The notes under the pieces: model-generated
What the model was told of the DNA's origin: nothing
The model's database searches: none
What the model saw: the letters and a program-made list of their open reading frames with translations, nothing else
Shown: piece by piece, positions 36,547 to 44,490 of the stretch
Position numbering within the stretch: position 1 is the stretch's first letter
Layout of the letters: each line of letters starts with the position of its first letter
Assembly: GCF_023701945.1 (NCBI RefSeq)
Contig: NZ_JABAEF010000005.1
Coordinates: 248,001-312,000, forward strand
DNA length: 64,000 bases
Source: Rhizobium sp. CG5
Lineage (GTDB): Bacteria; Pseudomonadota; Alphaproteobacteria; Rhizobiales; Rhizobiaceae
Direction: 5' to 3'
Program-made: the position numbers and the translations under genes

Positions 36547-37551
36547 TTAGAACGAACGGGTCAGGCGAACGAAGCCATCCCAGTTGCCGTCGTCGCTGCC
36601 GTCAACGTCGACATAGCGGATATCAGCCGAAGCCTTCAGGCCTTCAGCCAGAGCGTATTCGATGTAGAGGTCGGCGGCCCAGGCGTCGTCAGACGTGAAC
36701 ACGCCAGAGTCTGCCACATCACCGTAATACATAACCTGCGGAGTGATCTTCAGCTTGTCGGTTGCCTTGAAGGTGTAAGCTGCACCAACAGTCCACTCGG
36801 CCGCGAAGTCGTAGCCGGTCGCGTAGCCAGAAGCCCAGGCTCCAGCGATACCGAGCGTGCCCGGGCCGATATCAGCCGTCAGCACACCACCGATCCCACC
36901 TTCTTCGTCAGCGAAGTCGTAAACGCCGTTGACAGTGACAGTGGCCGCGCCGAACGAGCCCGAAACCACGCCTTCGAGACCAACTTCGTTGCCGACGTAA
37001 ATGTCAGACAGATCGTCGATACCGAGGCCAACCGTGAATGCGTCGGTGGCGTAGGTGTAGGACATCATGTTGAACTTGGCGTTGTTGAAGAAGCCATCCG
37101 ACTCGCCTTCCAGACCCCAGTCATCAGCCCAGGTCAGCGAGCGACCGACCTTGAAGCCGCCAACAGTAATGTGGGCCTGATCCAGAACGACAGCAGCGCG
37201 GTCGAGTGCAGCACTCTGAGTTGCCTGGATACGGATGTAAGAAGCGATCGTGCCGAGTTCCGAATCGTTCTTGGCTTCAACGGTCAGACGAGCGCGTACT
37301 TCGCTCTCCCAATCGTCGCCATCATCAGTCACCGCAGTTTCGTTGGCATAAATCGTCGCGCGAATTTCGCCGCCGATCTTGAGGCAGGTCTCGGTGCCGG
37401 GGATGTAGAAGTAGCCAGTGCCGAAAGCGTCGCAAACGCGAACGTATTCCATGGGCTCGGGCTCAACAGCGACGATAGCGTCGGCAGCCTGAGCGCCAGA
37501 TACTGCTGCGAGAGCGGCAGCGGAGCCGAGAAGTAGGCTCTTGATGTTCAT
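36547..37551 (-). CDS. Outer membrane porin A (RopA/Omp2 family)
   Basis: 334 residues. The signal peptide (about 1-22, AQA-AD) and the conserved N-terminus VCDAFGTGYFYIPGTETCLKI mark the alphaproteobacterial Porin_2 family. The remainder is a 16-strand beta-barrel type pattern ending in FVRLTRSF with the C-terminal Phe required for outer membrane insertion. The first 59 codons and the ribosome binding site are identical to those of porin B at 38567, base for base. The mature part diverges. It is transcribed away from tRNA-Ser. Confidence 0.93.
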   Translation of the reverse strand: MNIKSLLLGSAAALAAVSGAQAADAIVAVEPEPMEYVRVCDAFGTGYFYIPGTETCLKIGGEIRATIYANETAVTDDGDDWESEVRARLTVEAKNDSELGTIASYIRIQATQSAALDRAAVVLDQAHITVGGFKVGRSLTWADDWGLEGESDGFFNNAKFNMMSYTYATDAFTVGLGIDDLSDIYVGNEVGLEGVVSGSFGAATVTVNGVYDFADEEGGIGGVLTADIGPGTLGIAGAWASGYATGYDFAAEWTVGAAYTFKATDKLKITPQVMYYGDVADSGVFTSDDAWAADLYIEYALAEGLKASADIRYVDVDGSDDGNWDGFVRLTRSF

Positions 37552-37572
37552 ATTGACCTCCAGTCAAGTTTC
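37375..37572 (-). repeat. Perfect 198-bp inverted repeat, left arm (5' end of porin A)
   Basis: Read on the minus strand, these 198 bases are identical to 38546-38743 on the plus strand. They hold 21 bases before the ATG (with the GGAGG site) and the first 59 codons. Identity stops at once on both sides. The segment between the arms is 973 bp (37573-38545) and includes tRNA-Ser. Confidence 0.97.
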
Positions 37573-37745
37573 ATCCTGACAGGGAGCGAATAAACGGAAC
37601 TTTTCTATTTCTATTCAATATCTTATATGGTTTTAGCGATGAGCTGGCGATCGGGCTTTTCTGAAAAACGCAGCCTGGCGCGCAGTCATGGGTATCGAAG
37701 TCCGGCGAACCGCAGGCAACATGAGGAAGGCGCCAAAACCCAAAA
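37573..37745 (-). promoter_or_regulatory. Probable promoter region of porin A
   Basis: After the tRNA terminator, the 173 bp in front of porin A become AT-rich near 37590-37640, with TATAAG/ TAAGAT-like sequence on the minus strand that could be a -10 element. No exact -35 element was assigned. Confidence 0.4.
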
Positions 37746-37780
37746 ACGAAAGATGCCGCGTCGGAACCCCGCGCGGCATC
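37746..37780 (-). terminator. Terminator after tRNA-Ser
   Basis: A perfect 9-bp stem (GATGCCGCG at 37752-37760, CGCGGCATC at 37772-37780). On the minus strand it is followed by TTTCGTTTTTG. It lies 25 bp after the tRNA, so read-through into porin A should be limited. Confidence 0.75.
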
Positions 37781-37805
37781 ACCAATACTCAACAAAAGCC
37801 ATGAA

Positions 37806-37895
37806 TGGCGGAGAAGATGGGATTCGAACCCACGATACCCTTCCGGGTATACTCCCTTAGCAGGGGAGCGCCTTCGACCACTCGGCCACCTCTCC
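37806..37895 (-). tRNA. tRNA-Ser (anticodon GCT)
   Basis: A 90-base tRNA with long variable arm. The acceptor GGAGAGG pairs with CTTCTCC (one G-T), the anticodon loop is CTGCTAA in a stem CTCCC/GGGAG, the variable arm is TACCC/GGGTA, and the T loop is GGTTCGAATCC. CCA is encoded. The long variable arm and GCT anticodon identify serine (AGC/AGU codons). Confidence 0.96.
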
Positions 37896-38545
37896 GGTCC
37901 GGCCTGATTATTCACTCGTTACAGCGATTGCAAGGGCTTTTCTCCGTGCTGCACATTTTACAGGGGAACCGGGTCCGCCGGATGCCGCGTCTGCATGCCC
38001 AGGAAGCCTCTATATAGAGAGGTGTCTGTATAGAGGGGCACGACCATCTCCCAAATGGCCGTGCCGCCGCCCGACAATCGCCTGGACACGGGCCATCATC
38101 CGACTCGCACCAAGGGGAAATGACGAATCGTGCGGGCGAACCCACCATGACTGGCCGGCTCAAGGCTGTGCATCGTCCCAAAATTGAGCATGCCCTTGCG
38201 ACAGCTCTGGTGCAAACCCCTTGGAAACCGGGCTCGAATCGTCGGAATCCGGGACTTAAGGGCCGATGCCCCTGCTGATCCCCTGCGTTAAGTGCTGATT
38301 TCAAAAGGCTTTTCTTAAGGATCTGTAAACCTTTGCCCCGGCCCGGCGCCCAGTTTGTGTCCTTTCAGCAACAGACTTTTGGGAAGGGCGTGGATTTCAT
38401 TCCTTATCGTGGTTTGGTGATTGCATGACGGGCCACGTTTTGTATTTTCAATCTCGGAAGCGAGGCGGTGGATCGTCCGTCTTCTGAAACCGACGGGGAT
38501 GGGGCAGGGAATGCTGTCCTTCAGCCAAAGAACCCAGACCCTTAC
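37896..38545 (+). promoter_or_regulatory. Upstream region of porin B
   Basis: 650 bp between tRNA-Ser and the right repeat arm. It includes the tRNA promoter on the minus strand near 37900-37950 and the region that must drive porin B. No convincing gene was found. The last 250 bp (38295-38545) contain AT-richer sequence around 38300-38330 and 38395-38450, plausible promoter areas, and a long untranslated leader may be present. Confidence 0.4.
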
Positions 38546-38743
38546 GAAACTTGACTGGAGGTCAATATGAACATCAAGAGCCTACTTCTCGGCTCCGCTG
38601 CCGCTCTCGCAGCAGTATCTGGCGCTCAGGCTGCCGACGCTATCGTCGCTGTTGAGCCCGAGCCCATGGAATACGTTCGCGTTTGCGACGCTTTCGGCAC
38701 TGGCTACTTCTACATCCCCGGCACCGAGACCTGCCTCAAGATC
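38546..38743 (+). repeat. Perfect 198-bp inverted repeat, right arm (5' end of porin B)
   Basis: Identical on the plus strand to the reverse complement of 37375-37572. It contains the shared GGAGG site, start codon, signal peptide and first 37 residues of the mature porin. The next codon is AGC here and GGC in porin A. Confidence 0.97.
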
Positions 38744-39595
38744 AGCGGTTACGTCCGTACACAGCTCGAATTTGCTGAAACCAGCGGCGACGACGATTTC
38801 TCGCTGAACGCTCGTACTCGCGCCAAGATCAACATCGAAGCCAAGAACGACTCTGAAATCGGCACGATCGGCTCCTACATCGGCATCCGCGCTTGGGCCG
38901 ACGGCGACGGCGACGGCGGCAGCTTCGAAATCGACGAAGCCTACATCACTGCAGGCGGCTTCAAGGTCGGCTACATGTACAACTACTGGGACAACGATCT
39001 GTCGGGCGAAACCGATGATCTCGGCTCGAACCGCATCAACTCGGCTGGTTACGAATACGCTTCCGACGCCTTCACCTTTGGTGTTTTCGTTGACGAGCTT
39101 TCCAAGACCTACACCGAAGGCTTCACCAGCGCCTACAAGGGCAACGACGGCATCGGCCTCGAAGCTCAGGTTACCGGCTCGTTTGGCCCGGTTACCGCTG
39201 AACTGCTCGGCGCATACGACTTCGCCGAAGAAAACGGTGCAGTTCGCGTAAAGCTCGAAGCTGAAGTTGGTCCTGGCGCCCTCGGCGTTGCCGGCATCTA
39301 CTCCACCGGTGAAAATGCCTACTACGACGTTTCCGAGTGGACGATTGCTGCTCAGTACGCTGCCAAGATCACCGACAAGATCTCGCTGACCCCGGGCTTC
39401 CAGTACTGGAACACCCTGGATGTTGACGCCGATGGCGACTTCACCGGCAGCCGTGACATGTGGAAGGCCGGTCTTACGGTCGACTACACGATCGCTGAAG
39501 GCCTGACCACCAAGCTCAGCGCTCAGTACGTCGACGAAGACGGCGGCGACGACAACAACTGGGAAGGCTTTGTACGCCTTCAGCGTTCTTTCTAA
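38567..39595 (+). CDS. Outer membrane porin B (RopA/Omp2 family)
   Basis: 342 residues. The same signal peptide and N-terminal 59 residues as porin A, then a different barrel: acidic turns such as DGDGDGG and a C-terminus NWEGFVRLQRSF. It should form a trimeric outer membrane channel. Divergent from porin A, with its own long upstream region and a strong terminator downstream. Loop differences suggest altered permeability or surface exposure. Confidence 0.94.
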   Translation: MNIKSLLLGSAAALAAVSGAQAADAIVAVEPEPMEYVRVCDAFGTGYFYIPGTETCLKISGYVRTQLEFAETSGDDDFSLNARTRAKINIEAKNDSEIGTIGSYIGIRAWADGDGDGGSFEIDEAYITAGGFKVGYMYNYWDNDLSGETDDLGSNRINSAGYEYASDAFTFGVFVDELSKTYTEGFTSAYKGNDGIGLEAQVTGSFGPVTAELLGAYDFAEENGAVRVKLEAEVGPGALGVAGIYSTGENAYYDVSEWTIAAQYAAKITDKISLTPGFQYWNTLDVDADGDFTGSRDMWKAGLTVDYTIAEGLTTKLSAQYVDEDGGDDNNWEGFVRLQRSF

Positions 39596-39624
39596 GTCTA
39601 GCTTGACTTGGAAACGCACCATCG

Positions 39625-39656
39625 GGGACCCCGCGCCAGTCGCGGGGTCCCTCTCC
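39625..39656 (+). terminator. Rho-independent terminator after porin B
   Basis: A perfect 11-bp stem (39625-39635 with 39641-39651), five-base loop, followed by CTCT. It is 30 bp after the porin B stop. The remaining gap to the recombinase (39657-39939) is AT-rich (AACGATATCG, then TTTTTTATCG) and shows no gene; it should hold the recombinase promoter. Confidence 0.8.
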
Positions 39657-39939
39657 GCCTTTCGGCGTAGAGGTTAAAATCGGCATCCTGGGCCGGTTTA
39701 TTTGCGAAACGATATCGTTTTTTATCGTTGACTCACAGAACTACTTCGGTATAATCCTTTATATCGTCAGTATTTCTTAGGAGTTCAGCGACGCGCTAGA
39801 ATTTATTCTCAGTAGATCTTGAATCATTACGGATCGTTAATGCGAGTTCTGCTTGCGTTTACGTTGACGACGAATTTTTGTCCTTTACATTCTGGTTGTG
39901 TTGACTTCATAGTCACGCCGGAAGTGAAGGAGTTGTGTC

Positions 39940-40893
39940 TTGGATCGTATTGAAGCCTTGAAAAGTGACGCGCGTACCAGCGTCCATTTGAACAGCGAAT
40001 CGGCCGGTTACAGGCTGAATTACCAGTATTCGCTGTCGGGCCCGATCGGCATCGTCAAAGACACGTCGTTGAAAGTCCTGTTCGAGCGCTATGGCGATAT
40101 CCTATGGGCGCCGGGGAGTCACAAATACAATGTGACCAACTTCATCGGCGAGTTGAACGACCTGCTTCCGGACCCGACCTTCTCGGTTTTCTCCCAGGAC
40201 ATGCTCGACGATCTCATCGGGAAATTGCGCAAGCGCGGTAATAGCAACGCCACGATCAATCGAAAGTTGGCGGCGCTCAGCAAATTGCTGCGAAAGGCCA
40301 ATAAGATGGGTGACGTCGTCAGTCTGCCCGAATTCAGTCGACAGAAGGAAAAGTCCGGACGCATCCGCTTTCTCGAAATCGAGGAAGAGGCGGAGCTGTT
40401 TGCGGCGATCCGCGCCAAATCCGAACTTTACGCGCGTTTCTGCATCTTTCTGGTCGATACCGGTGCACGCCTCAGCGAAGGTCTCGGCCTGCGCTGGAAC
40501 GACGTGACGGACAAGCGCGCCACCTTCTGGGTGACGAAATCCGGCCGCAGCCGTTCCGTTCCCCTCACCGCCCGCTCCAACGCCGCCATCAAAGCCTCCG
40601 ACAAGCGCAATATCGGCCCGTTCAGCAGCATCCAGCAGCAGCGCTTTCGCGCCGCCTGGAACGAGGCCAAGGAAGAGATCGGCCTTGGCGACGACAAGGA
40701 CGTGGTTCCGCATATCCTGCGCCATACCTGCGCCTCCCGCCTGGTGCAGGGCGGCATTGACATCCGCCGCGTGCAGATGTGGCTCGGCCACCAGACCCTG
40801 TCGATGACCATGCGGTATGCGCATCTGGCCTCGCATGACCTCGACATGTGCGTTCCCGTGCTGGAACGCATGTCCGAAAAATCGGTCAACTGA
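39940..40893 (+). CDS. Tyrosine recombinase/integrase
   Basis: 317 residues from a TTG with GAAGGAG seven bases ahead. An N-terminal SAM-like DNA-binding domain (about 45-130) is followed by the catalytic domain. All catalytic residues are present: Arg in DTGARLSEG (about 176), Lys in TKSGRSRS (about 200), HxxR in HILRHT (about 258-261), His in LGHQT (about 283) and Tyr in MRYAHL (about 293). No phage or conjugative gene is near, and no att-like duplication of the tRNA was found. Its proximity to the inverted porin repeat is notable. Alternatives are a chromosomal orphan integrase or an integron-like relic. Confidence 0.9.
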   Translation: MDRIEALKSDARTSVHLNSESAGYRLNYQYSLSGPIGIVKDTSLKVLFERYGDILWAPGSHKYNVTNFIGELNDLLPDPTFSVFSQDMLDDLIGKLRKRGNSNATINRKLAALSKLLRKANKMGDVVSLPEFSRQKEKSGRIRFLEIEEEAELFAAIRAKSELYARFCIFLVDTGARLSEGLGLRWNDVTDKRATFWVTKSGRSRSVPLTARSNAAIKASDKRNIGPFSSIQQQRFRAAWNEAKEEIGLGDDKDVVPHILRHTCASRLVQGGIDIRRVQMWLGHQTLSMTMRYAHLASHDLDMCVPVLERMSEKSVN

Positions 40894-40960
40894 CGCCTTT
40901 CACGCTCGCTCGCGCCGCACTATTTGCGGATGCTCTACGCGAAGATCACGTGGCGTGCGT

Positions 40961-41767
40961 TTAGTAGCCGGCCTTGGCCTTGATCGGCGATGGGCCGGCA
41001 CCGTCCCGGTAGCGGTCCGACAAATGGCGAAGGGCGCCGGCAAATTCGGTGACATCGGCGCCAACCGCCACGAAGCTGGCGCCCAGCTCGATATAGCGAC
41101 GGTTCAGCGTTTCGCTGAAGGTCAGGATACCGGCGGCCTTGCCTGACTTGACGATGGTGCCGATCGCCTTTTCGATCACCGCCTGGACTTCCGGCGCCTC
41201 CATGCGGCCGAGATAGCCCATATCAGCGGCCAGATCGGCCGGGCCGATGAACACGCCATCCACGCCATTGACGGCGGCGATATTTTCCAGATCGGCGATG
41301 GCCGCCCGGCTCTCGGCCTGGACCAGCAGGCAGATGCCGTCGGAGGCCGTGTCGGCATAATCGGGGATCGTATTGAAGGCGGACGCCCTGGCCACGGCGG
41401 CGCCGACGCCGCGAGTGCCGTTCGGCGGATAACGCACGGCGCGGACCATGGCTTCGGCCTGCTCGGCCGAATCGACCATCGGGATCAGCAGCGTGCGGGC
41501 GCCGATATCGAGCAATTGTTTGATCACCCAGGTCTCGCCGACCGGCGCGCGAACCACCGGTTCAGCCGTGGACTGAGACAGGGCCTGCAATTGCGCCAGA
41601 ATGCTGCGCAGATCGTTCGGCCCGTGTTCGCCATCGATCACCAGCCAGTCGAAACCGGCATGGCCGGCAATCTCGGCCGCCAGCGCGTCGGCCATATCGA
41701 GCCAGAGGCCGATCTGCGGGCGGCCGCCGCGAATGGCCGTCTTGAAGCGGTTTTCAGGAACGGGCAT
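40961..41767 (-). CDS. HpcH/HpaI family aldolase
   Basis: 268 residues. The class II pyruvate aldolase pattern is clear: FDWLVIDGEHGPND, a metal-binding Glu in VQAESRAAI, and FIGPADLAADMGY. Family members cleave 4-hydroxy-2-oxo acids to pyruvate and an aldehyde; 4-hydroxy-2-oxoheptanedioate or 2-keto-3-deoxy sugar acids are candidates. It lies nine bases after the FAD reductase gene on the same strand, so the two are probably co-transcribed. Confidence 0.88.
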   Translation of the reverse strand: MPVPENRFKTAIRGGRPQIGLWLDMADALAAEIAGHAGFDWLVIDGEHGPNDLRSILAQLQALSQSTAEPVVRAPVGETWVIKQLLDIGARTLLIPMVDSAEQAEAMVRAVRYPPNGTRGVGAAVARASAFNTIPDYADTASDGICLLVQAESRAAIADLENIAAVNGVDGVFIGPADLAADMGYLGRMEAPEVQAVIEKAIGTIVKSGKAAGILTFSETLNRRYIELGASFVAVGADVTEFAGALRHLSDRYRDGAGPSPIKAKAGY

Positions 41768-41776
41768 GGCAGATAC

Positions 41777-42994
41777 TCACGCTAAAAGCAATTTCAGGTC
41801 GGCTGCGGCGTCCGCCAGAATGGCGCGGTCGGGCTCACGGCCCTGGTCCAGCAGCTTCTTGCCGGTCACATAGGCCTTGGCATCGTTGATGGCGTCGACG
41901 GCGATGAATTGGCCGTTGCGGAAATACCAGACCGAGGCGCTGCCCGGCCGTGTGCCTGGCCGCAGCAGGGTCTCGTCATAGCCGAGATTGAAACCGGCGA
42001 TCTGCAGCTTCACGTCGTATTGGTCCGACCAGAACCAGGGTTTCGCCTCATAGGGTTCGGTGCCGCCGGTCATCACGGCTGCGGCGGCCTCCGCCTGATC
42101 GACGGCATTGGGCACGGATTCCAGCCGGATCATCTGACCTTTCCAGGGCAGCACCGTGCAATCGCCCATGGCAAAGATCGCAGCATCGGAGGTTCGGGCG
42201 AAGGCATCGACGACGATGCCATTGGCAACATCGAGCCCGGCCTGCTTGGCCAGCCGATCATTCGGCGAGACGCCGATGCCGACGATGACGAAATCGACGT
42301 CGAGCACCGAGCCATCGGACAGCTCGGCCGCCGTCACCTTGCCATTCTCGCCGATCAGCCGCACCAGGCCGGTGCCTTCGCGGATGACCACGTCATGCTG
42401 CAGATGAATGGCCCGCATGAAATCCGCGGTCTCCTTGGCGGCAACCCGTTGCAGGATGCGCTCCGCCATTTCGATCAGGGTGACTTCCAGGCCAAGATGG
42501 CGGGCGACGGCTGCGGCTTCCAGGCCGATATAACCGCCGCCGATGATCAGCACGCGCCGTCCGGGCCGCATTTCCTCCGTCAGACGATCGGCATCGCGCT
42601 TGTCGCGCACCACGAAAACCCCGTCGAGATCGCCGCCGATGGCCGCCGGCAATTGCCGGGGCGAAGCCCCCGTGGCGATCGCCAGCGTGTCGTAGGCTAC
42701 AGACGAGCCATCCTGCAGGACAACCGTCTTGCCGGCCCGATCGATGTCCTCGACCCAGGCCGACAGACGTATCTCGACATTATGCTCTGCATACCATTCG
42801 GATGCACGGAACAGCAGTCGGTCAAAGCTCATTTCGCCGAGCAGGTATTTTTTCGACAGCGGCGGTCGCTGGTAAGGCAGTTCGCTCTCGGCGCCCAGGA
42901 TGGTGATCGGCCGATCGTCCTTCAGTGCCCGCAATCTGGCGGCAAGGGCAAAACCCGCCTGCCCGGCCCCGATGATAACCAGTCTGCCCGTCAC
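41777..42994 (-). CDS. FAD-dependent ferredoxin/rubredoxin reductase-like oxidoreductase
   Basis: 405 residues from a GTG with AGGAG six bases ahead. The FAD-binding GxGxxG appears as IIGAGQAGFALA at the N-terminus, the NAD-binding one as IIGGGYIGLEAAA (about 150). The C-terminal reductase domain ends with VTGKKLLDQG. It matches reductases that feed electrons to ferredoxins of Rieske oxygenases or P450s. No partner ferredoxin or oxygenase is near. A frame extension to 43129 has no similarity. Confidence 0.87.
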   Translation of the reverse strand: MTGRLVIIGAGQAGFALAARLRALKDDRPITILGAESELPYQRPPLSKKYLLGEMSFDRLLFRASEWYAEHNVEIRLSAWVEDIDRAGKTVVLQDGSSVAYDTLAIATGASPRQLPAAIGGDLDGVFVVRDKRDADRLTEEMRPGRRVLIIGGGYIGLEAAAVARHLGLEVTLIEMAERILQRVAAKETADFMRAIHLQHDVVIREGTGLVRLIGENGKVTAAELSDGSVLDVDFVIVGIGVSPNDRLAKQAGLDVANGIVVDAFARTSDAAIFAMGDCTVLPWKGQMIRLESVPNAVDQAEAAAAVMTGGTEPYEAKPWFWSDQYDVKLQIAGFNLGYDETLLRPGTRPGSASVWYFRNGQFIAVDAINDAKAYVTGKKLLDQGREPDRAILADAAADLKLLLA

Positions 42995-43214
42995 GTGATG
43001 CTCCTGGGGTGTCAAAAACCGTTGGCAAGCACGGGCCGTCCGCCTTGCCTTTGCCCCCGAAGGCCTACCGCCAAGGTCCTGCCCCGTCAAGCACAGGGAA
43101 CCGAAACCCGGCAACCACGTTTTTTCCACCGTTCAGCCCTTGTTCAGACAACAAAGATCAATATTACAACATCGAACAATTCGTCCGGGACGGAAAGCAA
43201 CGGGAGACCCCACC

Positions 43215-44261
43215 ATGGCTACTGAAATTGTCGGCACCAACTCGAATAACACTATTCGGCAATCCAATTACTCGTCCCGCGAAGTGGATATTTATGCCTA
43301 TGGCGGCAATGACACCATCTATCTTGATGTCGGCGGCAGCTATGGTGGCTTCAATTACGTCGAAGCCGGCACAGGCGCGGACCGCGTTTACAATTATTTC
43401 GAGGGCGGCAACCGGATTTACCTCGAAGACGGCAATGACGTCTATTTTGGCGAAGGCTTTTCGACTGCCACCAACTATGTCGACGAAGTGTGGGCCGGCT
43501 ACGGCAATGACAGCATCCAGGTGTCGACCTACCAGAGCATCTACAATGGCGAAGCGGGCAATGATTCCTTCTTCTCCGTCGGCTGGAACAACACCTTTCA
43601 TGGCGGCTCCGGCACGGACATGATCAGCTACGAAACCCAGGACGATGATGCCGATCTCAGCGGCACCGGCGTCTATATCGACCTGGGCAATCAGATTGCC
43701 TATGCCACCAATGAAGAGGAAGAGACCCTCATCAGCATCGAGAATGCGGTCGGTACCGGATATAATGACACAGTGCGCGGCTCGAGCGGCGCCAACTCGC
43801 TGTGGGGCGATGCCGGCGTTGACCTGGTCCGCGGCTTCAGCGGCAATGACAAGCTCTATGGTGGCTCCGGCAACGACAAGCTTTATGGCGACGCGGGCAA
43901 CGACCGCCTTTACGGCAATTCCGGTCGTGATTTCCAACAGGGTGGCACCGGCGCGGATACCTTCTACTTCAATTCGATCAACGATTCGCGCGCCGGAAGC
44001 GCTTCGCGCGACACGATCGACGATTTCTATCGGAGCGAGGACGATCGGATCAACCTCAGCGCGATCGACGCCAATAGCGGCGTCAGTGGCAACCAGTCGT
44101 TCGATTTCATCGGCACGGCCGCCTATAGCAACGACTCGGCCGGCGAGCTGCGCTTCAAGGACGGCATCCTGTCGGGTGACATCAATGGCGACCGCACGTC
44201 CGATTTCCAGGTCGCCATCAGCGACCTGACGCGGATGTATGCGAGCGATTTCATTCTCTAA
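43215..44261 (+). CDS. Small secreted RTX calcium-binding protein
   Basis: 348 residues. Several glycine-rich nonapeptide repeats (GGxGxDxxx) are concentrated at about 215-260 (GGSGNDKLYGDAGNDRLYG), with weaker ones before. The C-terminal part (about 265-348) resembles the serralysin C-terminal RTX domain (TFYFNSINDSRAG, DTIDDF) that holds the type I secretion signal. It has no N-terminal signal peptide. Calcium-dependent folding outside the cell is expected. No ABC/HlyD secretion genes are near, so it must use a system elsewhere. No enzymatic domain is visible. Confidence 0.87.
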   Translation: MATEIVGTNSNNTIRQSNYSSREVDIYAYGGNDTIYLDVGGSYGGFNYVEAGTGADRVYNYFEGGNRIYLEDGNDVYFGEGFSTATNYVDEVWAGYGNDSIQVSTYQSIYNGEAGNDSFFSVGWNNTFHGGSGTDMISYETQDDDADLSGTGVYIDLGNQIAYATNEEEETLISIENAVGTGYNDTVRGSSGANSLWGDAGVDLVRGFSGNDKLYGGSGNDKLYGDAGNDRLYGNSGRDFQQGGTGADTFYFNSINDSRAGSASRDTIDDFYRSEDDRINLSAIDANSGVSGNQSFDFIGTAAYSNDSAGELRFKDGILSGDINGDRTSDFQVAISDLTRMYASDFIL

Positions 44262-44290
44262 GCGCCCGCCTGCCCGTAACCGACAAACCG

Positions 44291-44326
44291 AAAGCGCCGG
44301 ACCCTAATCCGGCGCTTTTCTTTTTC
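44291..44326 (+). terminator. Rho-independent terminator after the RTX gene
   Basis: A perfect 11-bp stem (AAAGCGCCGGA at 44291-44301, TCCGGCGCTTT at 44308-44318) followed by TCTTTTTC. It is 30 bp after the stop codon. Confidence 0.88.
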
Positions 44327-44490
44327 GTATCAGTGCCGATATCGACAGTTCATTCCATTTTGGAATGAAATCAGACCCGGCCCCTTTCAATCGATTTTCC
44401 TGAACACTTGGAATCTTGGGGCTTTTCCTTCACCGTCAGCTGTTGTAGCAATGGCCAGACCATGATTTTTGATGATCCAAGGACCGCGAC

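Noticed and set aside
37912-38304. 130-codon minus-strand frame between tRNA-Ser and porin B
   Set aside because: Cys/Arg/Pro-rich, no ribosome binding site, and it would run into the tRNA promoter; it lies in the porin promoter region.
37806-40893. tRNA-Ser as integration site of a genomic island ending at the recombinase
   Set aside because: No duplicated 3' tRNA segment was found before or after the recombinase, and the enclosed genes are porins of the host type.
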